In this document: one piece after another, positions 45,855 through 55,588 of the stretch
Layout: the number at the start of each line of letters is the position of its first letter
Numbering within the stretch: the first letter of the stretch is position 1
NCBI GenBank assembly: GCA_009602725.1
Contig: WELB01000134.1
Location: forward strand, 70,287-134,286
From: Spirogloea muscicola
Lineage: Eukaryota; Streptophyta; Zygnematophyceae; Spirogloeales; Spirogloeaceae
Direction of reading: 5' to 3'
DNA length: 64,000 nucleotides
Made by a program: the position numbers and the translations under genes
Notes under the pieces: model-generated
Told to the model about the DNA's origin: nothing
The model's database searches: none
Seen by the model: only the letters and a program-made list of their open reading frames with translations

Positions 45855-46400
45855 GGAAGAACTGGTCTTTAAAAGCAGAAAGCGCGGCCAGATTGACTGG
45901 TGGCTGGGAAAGGCCAGCCCAAAAAATGGACAAGGTCTGAAGGAGCCGGAGTACGAAGGACTAGGACTAAGACATCAGCCAGGGAACGCTCAGTAACCTC
46001 TAGTCAGGAGATGCAAGTCTGAGTGGCTAGCCGGCGGAAAGACGTCGCCCTGACGGAAGCCGGAGGCCGCCGCCAAAGCTCGGCCTGCGCGCAATTGAAC
46101 CGCGAAGGCAAGGGACCGCTGCATCGAGATGGCCATACGCATTCGAAGACTTGAGGGAGGGACCCGGCGACGTTGAAGCCGGGCTGCTCGCTCTGCTGCC
46201 CAAGGCGGCGGGCCGCTGCCGGCCGCGCAAGGCGGTGAAGCAAGTCAAGCAATTTCGTGCTGCCAAAGGCTCCGTGCACGTCGACTGCTAGTGGAACAAA
46301 CTCGTGTCCCACCGGGTGGTCTGTCGTGCGCCGTCCCGTCGGTGGTCGATTCGCGTCGGTGCTGACCCGGACGCGGAGGTGGCCGCATGCGTGGAAATTC
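45855..46400 (-). mobile_element. LINE 3' part, reverse
   Basis: The minus strand has the end of the ORF (GHEFVPLAVDVHGAFGS, LLHRLARPAAARR, VAGSLPQVF), then the 3' UTR hairpin GGGCTGGCCTTTCCCAGCC near 45907-45925. It matches the LINE at 30181-31690 with several frame changes. The upstream part is missing. Confidence 0.75.
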
Positions 46401-47931
46401 AAGACAGGTCATCCATCAGCTTAATGTGAAGAGAAGACGCAAGCGCGGGACCTCTCACTCGCTTTGGTCAGCCATGGTGCCCAGTTGTCGCCAAAACACC
46501 AATTGGCGACGTTCGAATTCAAATGCCGCCCGCTCCCGTCAGAAGTGGGAAGCATCGCCCAATCGCTGCTCACGTGCCGTCCGACGCGGGCCCACCGCCC
46601 GAACCGTCGCCCCAGCTCCGCCGGACACGGGGAAGGCCCAACCAATCAACTAGCCGTGACAGCCTGGTCACGGCGTGCGGGCATCTTGCCGCCCATGTTC
46701 TTTTCTTTTAATTTCATGCGCACCGCGCGCCTTCTCTCTCTTCTGACACCAGTGAGCAGTGCCTCCCTTGCTACCCACACCACACACAGATTGGCCCTCA
46801 ATTATAGACCGAGGTAGTCCCGGTAGGCGCGTCGAAAGGTGTGATTCACCTCAACGAGCCGTGGGTAATCGGCTAGCTAGGCCGTAGTGGGAAATGGTAG
46901 GACAATGGTAGGAGTGCTTCTCAGGTCACACTGGCCTTGAGGTCTGGGGTTTGATAAGCTACATAGCTCACCTCATTCAACAATGTACATCTCCTGACCA
47001 AGCATAAGGGTGTGGAGGACCGGAGCCGAGACAAGTCCTTCTCGGCTCTGTCTCTCCCTCTGGCTTTTGCCGCTGTCGCCACCGCCGCCGCCGCCGCTGC
47101 CGCCACGGTCGTCGCTGCTGCTGTCATTGCCGCCGCCATCACCGCTGTCACAAGCACGAGCGTAGCACGCGCGTTCAGTGTCACGCCAAGAGGGCGTGGC
47201 AAAGGCGTCTGCGTAAAAGCCGCTAGAGAGCCTTACCTCCGAGGAGCTTCCGCCACCGGCGCGTAAGACCGGATACACGTGGTGAGTCACAAAGCATTGT
47301 GACCTTGTGTATTGTTGAGGGCAGCCGACAAGCATAATCGTGCGTTGCTCTGAGTTGTTGTATACATCCAACACCTTCCATTTCTTGCAAGAGTGCATAC
47401 TGCATCTTCGCCTGGACACACTGTTCTACTACATCAAGGCTTGGAGCCTCAAAGTAGAGATAGGACTGGGCTTGGCCCCTGTTACGAAGTAGATAGGCTG
47501 GGCTAGGCCCCCGTTCTGGCTCGAATCACTATCTCTTCGATCTGGAAACCAAGTTACCACCTATTGGTTCAGCTCTGCTGGCTGAGCAATTATCCTCAGG
47601 ACCTGCATTGAGTACATAATTGAATATCTCGTTGCTTGCACCCATTTTACAGTGGAGACATCGCCAGCTGTGCTCTGACTCTCAGATAAATGCGACTGCC
47701 ATACCTTATGAGCTGTTCTATATATATTTTTTCGAAACATACATCATCGAAATATCGCCAAGTCTACTTCTACACTTGACCCTGCTGATCACCTGCGGAT
47801 TGCCTGTCAACTACTTCTGTGCTAATTTAAGTTATCGACGTCGTATGGCAGCCGACATCATATGGCACGACAGGTCCGAGTTCAAAGCTTGTAGCGAGGT
47901 CTATCCCCTTAGGACATGCTGTGACGGTACC
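46401..47931. other. Unassigned region with one short repeat
   Basis: The GCGCGCGGTGCGC repeat core lies reversed at about 46700-46745. A GCC-rich trinucleotide stretch occurs at about 47070-47150. No domain or splice pattern was recognised in either strand, although this is over 1.5 kb. It might hold a decayed LTR, but I could not match it to the other families. Confidence 0.35.
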
Positions 47932-48409
47932 TGTAAGGAACCTCGGCCCTACACACGCAATGAGGGTGAGTCGTCCTAAAGTTCGGCTGTAGGGGTTCAG
48001 GAGCGAACCCACTACACGGTGAAGCACTGACGCATAGGCGCAGCGGAAGACAGGCCCTGTGGCGCCGCCGTTCGACGGCGACTTTACCTCCTGGGCGCAA
48101 GCCAGCGGCTGTCCCCCAAGGGGCGCAGCCATGGACTCCCCGCAGCGAGCCCCGCAGCAGGCTGCGGCGGCGGCTGCGGCAGCAAGCAGCGGCAAGGCTG
48201 CTCTCAGGCTTCACCAGCGGGCCCAAGGTCCCCCTCTTGGCAGGGTGGAACCTAGCGAGGGGACGGGCAGGACTCGCCCGCACCTGGGCGGGCCAGTTGT
48301 TCGTCAAGCGGCTGGCGGTCATGTAACTTAACAGCACTGTGTGGCATAACCAAACGGCGGATCTTTACATACCTCCCCACTCTGGTGTTCACGTCCTCGG
48401 AGACAACGA

Positions 48410-48492
48410 GAGAAGCAAGGCCACGTTGACTGGTGGCTGGGAGAGGCCAGCCCAAAGGAATGGACAAGATCTGAAGGAGCCGGAGTGCTACA
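48410..48492 (-). mobile_element. LINE 3' tail inserted in the deleted element
   Basis: The minus strand shows CTTGTCCATTCCTTTGGGC and the GGCTGGCCTCTCCCAGCC hairpin, placed between the purine tract and the integrase remnant. It is shorter than other tails. Confidence 0.65.
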
Positions 48493-50216
48493 AGCAAACA
48501 GCCGGCAGGTATTACGATGTTCAGACGGATGCGGCCTCTACCAAGCCTAGGAGGATCAGCACCCTTGGCTAGGTGTTCCCAAAGAGCAGGTGGACATATT
48601 GCCAGATTGGCCGCAGGCTGCCACGTGATGTGCTCAGGCCCATAATAGAGCCACTTCAGCAGATACTCATGGGTCTTGGACGACGTTGTTCTTATCGCCG
48701 CAGCGAAAGCAACCTTCCCCCTCCATAGCTGGCTTCTCCAAGCCTCTCATGAGAACGAATGTGCAGCCCCTCCTTAGGCCGAAACTCTTTGGGTCCCCTC
48801 TCTGCCTCAGCAGATACTCCCGCCTCAAGCAGGGAGCGCTTGTCAATACACGTAGATAAGGTTCAGCACCTTCCTGGCGTGCTCCACCAGCTGGAGCAAG
48901 CTGGCAAGGGCTGCGAGGTCACGGGGTCCACACGAGCCACCTCCGCATCGGCTCGGGCACCCCAGCCTCAAAGCGCTGGCGCTGATTGACAGCCTTCATA
49001 GGCTCGTCTGCGCAGCATTGAGACCAGCAGCCTGAATTGCCGCACATGGTCCTCAAAGTCCCCGCGCAGACGAATACCATCCAGCTCATCACGAGCCTTC
49101 AGCTCCCCATGAACCTCACCATACACGTGGTGAGCGAGCCCGAGCAATACTTCCAGGTGTTGTACACCTCTAGCGTGGAAGTCTTGTTCATGGTGTCCCA
49201 CCACGGGGATCTCCGACGAGTTAAGTAGCGGCAAGCTCATCTTGCCGACACGTCCGTGCCACTCAGCACGAACCACTCAATCATCTCGCTGAGCCACGCG
49301 TGGAGTCCACCCTGGTCACATTGACTAGAGAAACGCTGAGACTGGGCGGCACTGGCAAGTCCGTGCGCAGGATTCTCCCAGCTCTGGCGCATCGGATGCG
49401 CCTCAGCCCCAACCCTTTGCAAACGCCTGTCGCCGGCCCGAAGCCGGCCGAGCAAGCTTTGCACCTCCCTACACAACGGCGCCAGAAGGGCGTAGAAGGA
49501 CGGGTCCAGCACAGCCTTGGCTGCCTTCAAGTGCTCCTTGAGGAATACAAAACGTTGCATCTCCCCAGCCGACAGGCTCTCATAGCCAGCCGACAGGCCC
49601 TCACGTCCTGCGGCCCCGAGCTTGGCGTGCCCCTCAGGCACATGCCGTGCGCAGCCACTGCTGGCTCCGCAGCAGCCGCTGCCTCAGCAGCCGGCCGCTC
49701 TACCTCCCGATGAGGGCTAGGCCGCGCACTGGAGGTGTGCGACTCCAAGCCGTCTAAGGAACACTGTGTGGTCAAGTCATGCTCCGCAATTAGCATATCT
49801 TACACTCCATACTGCAATACAGGACATCGCAAGACTGCTGCAGCAGCGAGCGAGCAAGCAAGGCAGCGCGCTAAGCCATACCTTCAAACAGCAGGCTGGC
49901 AAACAGCCGCAGATAGGCCAAGACCGATGCACAAGATCGATGCTGGCCACACGAGTAACCTTCACCACACAAAGGCTGCAAGCTTCAATCCCCACCTCAG
50001 AGTTGGCGATATGCAGCAGGTGGCCCATCACAAAGTATTACTCTGGCTAGGATTGGCGCTGGTCGCGGCTGGCTCAGTGTGCAAAGATGACGCAGCACCT
50101 GGCGCTTCCGCTGAGCAGCCTCCCGGACCAACGTCTGGCAAGACACTTTATCTCAACAGAAAAGGTCAAGCCAGCACATCAGGAAGATCCTTGCATCATC
50201 AGCAGCAAGTACGATA

Positions 50217-50231
50217 CTATATATATATATA
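50217..50231. repeat. (AT)n microsatellite
   Basis: Uninterrupted TA/AT run in the leader of the deleted element. Confidence 0.8.
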
Positions 50232-50330
50232 GCGGCAGTTGCTACAAGCATAACAGAAGCGTTTTCCACGGTATCCCAAAACCACCATCCACCCCAACCA
50301 AGTTCATGGTATGCCCACCAACTTCCCATC

Positions 50331-50355
50331 TATATATATATATATATATATATAT
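50331..50355. repeat. (TA)n microsatellite
   Basis: Uninterrupted TA run of 25 bases, about 30 bp from the primer-binding site of the deleted element. Confidence 0.85.
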
Positions 50356-50396
50356 GCATATGCCCGATGGATGCTAGACCGCCTCTGATACCAAAT

Positions 50397-50530
50397 GTAT
50401 ACAAAATGGAGTGTGTATTAGAGATGGAGGCCGTGAGTGGCCGGCCCAAAGGCATGTACAAGGTCTGAAAGGGCCGGATGGCGCAAAAAGCAGGATGCTA
50501 ATATCCAGTTCGTCAGCAAGTGGGCGCTAA
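50397..50530 (-). mobile_element. LINE tail remnant between the element and copy E
   Basis: The minus strand has CCTTGTACATGCCTTTGGGC and a shortened GGCC stem, a diverged LINE 3' end. It occupies the place where the 5' LTR of the deleted element would be expected. Confidence 0.5.
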
Positions 50531-52605
50531 TTAGCTAATAAGGATCACTTCTCTGTCGTAGTTTTGTCCTTCCGTGCTAAGCAACACAGCCGGAGCAGTG
50601 CCAGCAACAGGAGGAGAAGGACAACAACGGCCCCAACAACAATGCCGGCAATGCCCCCCCTGATAAGCTCGACGACTTGTGCTCCGGAGATAGTGGGGAA
50701 GGAGGAGGAGAACGAGGTGGGGGAGCTGTCTTGCAGGCCACGTAAGGGCCGCCACACAAGTCGCCATTGCCAGAGAAGGAGCTGCTGTTGTGGTGACCAA
50801 TAGAACCGCCAGGAATGGGCCCACTGAGGTTGTTATTTGAGATGTTAAAGAAGAGATTAAGAGTCAAATTAGCAAAGGACGCCGGGATGCTGCCATTGAG
50901 ATTGTTGTTGGAATAATCAAGATAGGTGAGACTCGGCAAGTTGCCAATACGCTCCGGTAAGGGCCCGCTGAATGAGTTGCTTGCTGCTGTAAAACTGATG
51001 AGCTTGCTCAATTCTCCAATTTCCGAGGGGAGACTGCCAGTTAGGCCGTTGTTGGAGATGTCAAGATCTCGAAGATCTTGCAGACTCCGAATGCTCGCAG
51101 GTACTCCTCCGGTCAATTTGTTGTGAGCTAGGTAGATAGCCAACGCATTGCTTAGGTTGCCAAGCCACTCGGGGACTGGGCCAGATAGATTCTTATTTTC
51201 CATCACCAGTGATTGCAAGTTCTCCAGGTTGGAGAAGGTTGTCGGGATCGGTCCAAAGAGCTTGTTGTCACCAAGCCAGAGTGCATTGAGCAGCACAAGT
51301 CTCCCCAACTGAGGTGGCACAAGGCCAGTTAATCTGCCAGTAAGTGTGAGTGAGCCGCTAAGAATGCCAGCTGTGCCTCTTCTGCAATTTATGTACCTGC
51401 TGACATGGCAAATCAGGCAACGTATAGCTGCATCGGAGATGCAGTCACAGCTCAGCAGCTGTTGAAGCTCAGGTCCACACTGATCAACCCCCTGCAATCA
51501 GCGAGCTCTGGTGGCACTCAACCCTCCAAGCTGACACCAAACAAGCATTAGACAGGCGGTGAGTTGACACCGATAGTAGTCAGCTCCCTCATGAAGTGGG
51601 AGCTTGTTGCACGAGACGACCTGCACGCAGGGACAGCAGAGCAGGCCTACATGCTCGAAACTTGTTCAGAAGGCATACTGGAGCCTACTGGTTGTGATTA
51701 ACCCAGAGAGCGCCGAGATTGGCGCAGTTTCCCAACTCCGATGTTAAGGGACCAACCAGTAAGGCTGCATGGCAACGAAGAGCTTCGATAACTGTCCACC
51801 TTCACCTTAGCTTCGTGAGCGATGACCACTTCATCTACCAGACACTCGCAACTGAGTTGTTGTCAAGCTCACTCTGTCTGAAGGACACTCCTTGCAAAGA
51901 TGCCTTGATGCACTATGCACGGCAACAGTCTGGTAGGAGTGTCTTGCTCATACTTACTTGTTGCTCCCCAACAGTAACAGTCTCAACATTCGAAGGTTGC
52001 CGATGCTTGAAGGTATGACTCCCGTTAATCTGAATGCAAGACAACCACAGGGCATTGGCATATGTGCCACTTGGTCCATGTATGAAATGCCTTGAAGTTG
52101 ATGATGGTTTCCTGATCGGCCTGATCAGCCTTGATCGTCTTATGTGCACATATAGCAGACAGCTCCCTCATGAAGTGGGAGCTTGCTGCACGAGATGACC
52201 TGCACTTAGGGACAGCAGAGCAGGCCTACCTGCTCGAAACTTGGGCAAAAGGCATTTTGGAGCCTACTGGTAATCATAGACGTTGAGATTGCTGAGACTG
52301 GCGCAGTTTCCCAACTCCAACGGTAAGGGACCAGTAAGGCTGCATCGCTACGAAGAGCTTCGATTACTGTTCACCTTCTCCTTAGCTTCGTGACTGATGA
52401 CCACTTCATCAATCAGACACACTCGCAATTGAGTTGATGTTGTCAAGCTCACTGTGTCTCCAGGACACTCCTTGCAATGATGCCTTAATGCAATACGCAC
52501 GGCAAAATTCTGCAAGGTCTTGCTCATACTTACTCATTGCTCCCCAGATTTGACGTAATCAACATTCGAAGGTTGCCAATGCTTGAAGGTATGACTCCCG
52601 TCAAT
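50531..52605 (-). pseudogene. LRR receptor-like kinase copy E (no kinase part)
   Basis: Minus-strand exons in order: 52605-52534, 52339-52268, 52029-51958, 51764-51689, 51530-51459 and the large exon from 51381 to about 50540. The large exon holds about eight LRRs, the SFSGNGDLCGGPYVAC segment, a proline-rich linker and the helix. It has one frame change near the helix, and the kinase is cut off. Exon 51530-51459 has TGA as its fourth codon and CT instead of GT at its donor, and exon 51764-51689 is 76 nt instead of 72. The copy is therefore a pseudogene, although most LRRs in the large exon are intact. Confidence 0.8.
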
Positions 52606-52760
52606 CTAAATGCACGACAACCACAGGGCATTGGCATATGTGCCACTTGGTCCATGCATAAATGGCCTTGAACTTGATGATAATGCCTTGATCAGCCTGA
52701 TCAGCCTTGATGCTCTTCTGTGCACAAATAGCAGTCAGCTCCCTCATGAAGTGGGAGCTT
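51582..52760. repeat. Tandem duplication, period about 577 bp, with two LRR exons
   Basis: CTCCCTCATGAAGTGGGAGC begins repeats at about 51585, 52165 and 52738. Exon 52534-52605 pairs with 51958-52029 (576 bp) and exon 52268-52339 with 51689-51764 (579 bp). The third unit is partial and runs into copy F. The block duplicates a pair of LRR exons in copy E. Confidence 0.8.
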
Positions 52761-52784
52761 GTTGCACGAGATGACCTGCACGTA

Positions 52785-54372
52785 GGCTGTTGTTGTCCTC
52801 TTCCATTTGTTGCTGGGACTTCTCCTGCTGTGTTGCTGTGCTCGGACGAAGGAAAAATCTATGACACACAAGGAGCGGAGCATTGAGAGCTGCTGCTCCG
52901 AGATGTCCATCACTCAGGATAGTTTCCAAGCTCCCTTCACCTACGAGGAGCTCATGGTTGCAACGAAGTTGAAGTATTGCCTTCAACGACAATCACATTG
53001 TTGGCAGAAACGGCTTCGGGAAAGTCTATGGGTACGTACATTCCCTGCTTGCAAGCGGTATGTTATTCTTGGTGCTTGTGTCCAGGTCATTTTCTTCTCC
53101 TATGGCTCTTTCAAATCCTTTGGCAACCTTTTGCTACGATGCAAAACGCTGAGCAGTGCGCAGCTGAAGGACCGGCAAAAGTATGCAGCGAAGAAGCTAG
53201 CGCCAGAAAACAGGCAAGGACTGAGATCGGTGAAAGCTGAGGTGGAGGTATTGAGTCGCATTCATCACCACAATCTGGTCCCGCTACGGGGCTGGTACAT
53301 TCCTAAGGAGAGCGACGTGGACATGCTGCTCATCCATTCATTCTTGCCAGGAGGAAATCCTGACCAATTGGTGCACAGGGGGAATGCGTGCCTTTAAAGC
53401 CAGAAGGGTTTGATCACTGGGCTGCACGTAAGAAGGCCTCGTTGGGTGCAGCAGTTGGACTCAAGTACCTGCATTACGAGTGCGAACCTCGGGTGCTGCA
53501 TAGGGACGTCAACCCAAGCAACGCCTTGTTGGATGAACATGGTCAAGGGTACGTGGCGGATTATGGGTTTGAACGAACTTTCAGGCACATGACACGCACG
53601 TGTCAACCATGGCTGCAGGTTACTTTCGATGCCCTCCAATGTCCTTTGAGCTGTATTGTAGGCCTCTTTGGCATCGTGCAAGGAGGATGTGTTGACACAT
53701 CCTGGTAAAGGCACCTCAGACTGCCTGGCAATGACTATGGCTCATCTTTCCTGCAAGTCAAGATGCGTGACGATGATGCACATGGGCAGGCACCAACGGG
53801 TACATCGGTCCAGACTGTGCCCTCGGCCAACTGACTACACACAGCACTGTCTTCAACTTTGGAGTGATGGTTTTCGAGATTGTCACTAGCAAACGGCCTG
53901 TTAACACTTTCTTTCAAATCGAAGTTGCAACTGGTGGCAACTTAATCTTGTGGGTGCGATCCTGCCTTCGCCACGAGAAGCCTTTGAAGTGTGATACTAT
54001 GGTCCTAGCTCCATTCGTCCCCCAGAAAGTGGACTTGTGATTAAGGCTAATGAGCTGCTCCGATGTTCCAAAACAAAGGCCAACAATGCTTGACGTGGTT
54101 GAGATGCTCCAGAATCTCGGAGCATTTGGTGCTGGGTTGACACTTCATTCATCAATCGTTGCCACCGAGTCAGTCAGATCTATTCACTTCGTGAACATCC
54201 CTCTCTTGGCTGGCACTATCAAATGCACGACACGAGACTTCTGGAGGTCGAGACTTGATGCTGCAAAGACGATTTCTATGTTACGACAGGCTAATGTTGG
54301 TGCAATGCCCCGTCACTCCATTTGCCCGTCTGACCGTGATGTTGCGTATGTAGCACGATGGAAAGGGTGGTA
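52785..54372 (+). pseudogene. LRR receptor-like kinase copy F (kinase part, pseudogene)
   Basis: It starts within the transmembrane helix (LLLGLLLLCC), then FTYEELMVAT and the P-loop ending at 53031. The second exon is 53157-53618 (KYAAKKLAPE, LLIHSFLPGG, HRDVNPSN, ADYGFERT) and the third starts at 53790. Defects: a frameshift before the P-loop and another near 53390, lysine replaced by asparagine in the catalytic loop, DFG changed to DYG, and a stop near 54040. LRR exons are absent because an inverted breakpoint joins it to copy E. The true end is unclear; the last frame runs to 54372. Confidence 0.8.
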
Positions 54373-54555
54373 GTGCGAGGAGAGGAAGTGGCAGAGGAGA
54401 GTCAAAGTGATTGGCGAGCTTGATCGGGAAGAAAGGCGACAGAGAATGAAGGAAATGGCGAGAGGGAGCAGGAGCAGGAGAAAGTGAGGATGAGACGGAA
54501 GGAGGAAGGTGAGAGGTGGCCAGCCTCTTAGGCTCAATTGCGGGTACTGAGCTTC
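54373..54555. other. Purine-rich spacer
   Basis: A GA-rich stretch resembles the flank after copy D near 44520-44690. No other content was recognised. Confidence 0.35.
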
Positions 54556-54710
54556 CACCTGCATCGTCTCGTGTCTAGTTGTGTTTATTTTCTATTTGGC
54601 ACCCTCTTTGGCTTTTGGATATTGTCCCTTTTTTTTTGGTGGATATTGATAATTCTTTTCGGGCTGGCTCTGGCAGCCCCTCTTCTTCATGGGCGAGCAA
54701 TTTTCTTAGG
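54556..54710 (+). mobile_element. LINE 3' UTR fragment
   Basis: GTGTCTAGTTGTG, CTTTTGGATATTGTCC, a GGCTGGCTCTGGCAGCC stem and CATGGGCGAGCAATTTTC match the 3' UTR of the LINE at 63590-63740 in order. Confidence 0.7.
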
Positions 54711-55054
54711 CTGGGCAGCGTTTTATCACCGTCCCAGTGGCACTGTGGTCAGTGGAATGCAACGGAGCTTTGCCCGTCCTGCAATAGTGTCAAAAAAAGC
54801 TACAACAGAGAAACAGCTATAATAATGTACAGACTTACAAGTACTGTCGTCACAGTGGTGAAACGGGCGAACGACCACGCACGACAATGAACAAACCGAA
54901 GACCTAAACAACGACGCACAACGGCGACGAATGCGCAACCTGGAATCCTGGCGCGCGACGGCAACAAAGGCACACCTCGAAACAACGACTTTTGTTTTAG
55001 TGGTGCACTTTAGTGATTATTTATGTATTTGTGGTGGTAGGCTGATGACAACGA
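54711..55054. other. Unassigned spacer
   Basis: It contains short overlapping open frames on both strands without recognisable motifs. Confidence 0.3.
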
Positions 55055-55130
55055 GAAGCGCGGCCAGATTGACTGGTGGCTGGGAAAGGCCAGCCCAAAG
55101 GAATGGACAAGGTCTGAGGGAGCCTGAGTG
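55055..55130 (-). mobile_element. LINE 3' tail, reverse
   Basis: The minus strand carries CTTGTCCATTCCTTTGGGC and the GGCTGGCCTTTCCCAGCC hairpin. It abuts a LINE fragment in the opposite orientation, so two insertions or an inversion met here. Confidence 0.65.
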
Positions 55131-55400
55131 CGGAGCTGGCGGCCCACATGCTCCGTTGTGCCCACGGCGGCGAGAGGACCGGATCCCATGACCTTCTCAG
55201 GGATGGCATGCAGGGTGTCTTCATCTAGGCGGGCTACAAGGTGGCCGTGGAGCACTCCTCGACAATACCCCCCGTGCGCGGCGCCGATGGTCAGCTCCAC
55301 ACCCGGCGCGCAGACCTAGTCGCCATCCCGCCCGGCGGCGGTCCGCGGATGTGGTGACCGCCGACTGTGTCGACTCCGCCAATCCCTCCAAGTCGGCGGT
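55131..55400 (+). mobile_element. LINE endonuclease-region fragment
   Basis: The plus strand encodes ELAAHMLRCAHGGERT (zinc-binding CCHC end), AGYKVAVEHSS and RRADLVAIPPGGGPR, corresponding to residues about 75-146 of the LINE frame at 30331-31209. Two in-frame stops and a frame change are visible. It is dead. Confidence 0.7.
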
Positions 55401-55415
55401 GTCATGCGCGAGGGC

Positions 55416-55567
55416 GTCTATGCGAGATGGCGTCGATTGGCCGATATAGAGACAGATGCTGACGTATACGAGCTATGTGATACACAACCAAACAAGAATG
55501 CGGTTGCGCTGGCCATGCCAACAAAAAGGCAGTCCGTCGAGAGGCCATTGTCACCAATCGTTCATCT
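55416..55567. repeat. Dispersed repeat shared with 914-1065
   Basis: This is the second copy of the 150-bp block, lying between a LINE fragment and the methyltransferase-bearing element. It encodes nothing recognisable. It might be a remnant of that element's 3' end, but the copy at 914 has no such neighbour. Confidence 0.55.
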
Positions 55568-55588
55568 CATAATTCTTGTGAGGTCGCA

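Larger units (their letters stand above)
47932..50396 (-). mobile_element. Internally deleted Ty3/gypsy element, family III
   Basis: On the minus strand, right to left: primer-binding site 50394-50383, leader about 50382-49800, gag about 49796-48700, a short integrase-chromodomain remnant about 48690-48500, purine tract at 48370 and a 3' LTR 48369-47932. Protease, RT and most of the integrase are missing. It looks like a non-autonomous deletion derivative of the 16.4-22.5 kb family. Gag is broken in a few places. The 5' LTR is replaced by LINE tail sequence. Confidence 0.8.

Noticed and set aside
47012-47266. Alanine/valine-rich open frame as a small protein gene
   Set aside because: It is produced by a GCC trinucleotide stretch and is open on both strands, with no supporting motif.
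52807-53397. Copy F as a functional kinase
   Set aside because: Frameshifts, the altered catalytic loop and DFG, and the missing ectodomain make it a pseudogene.
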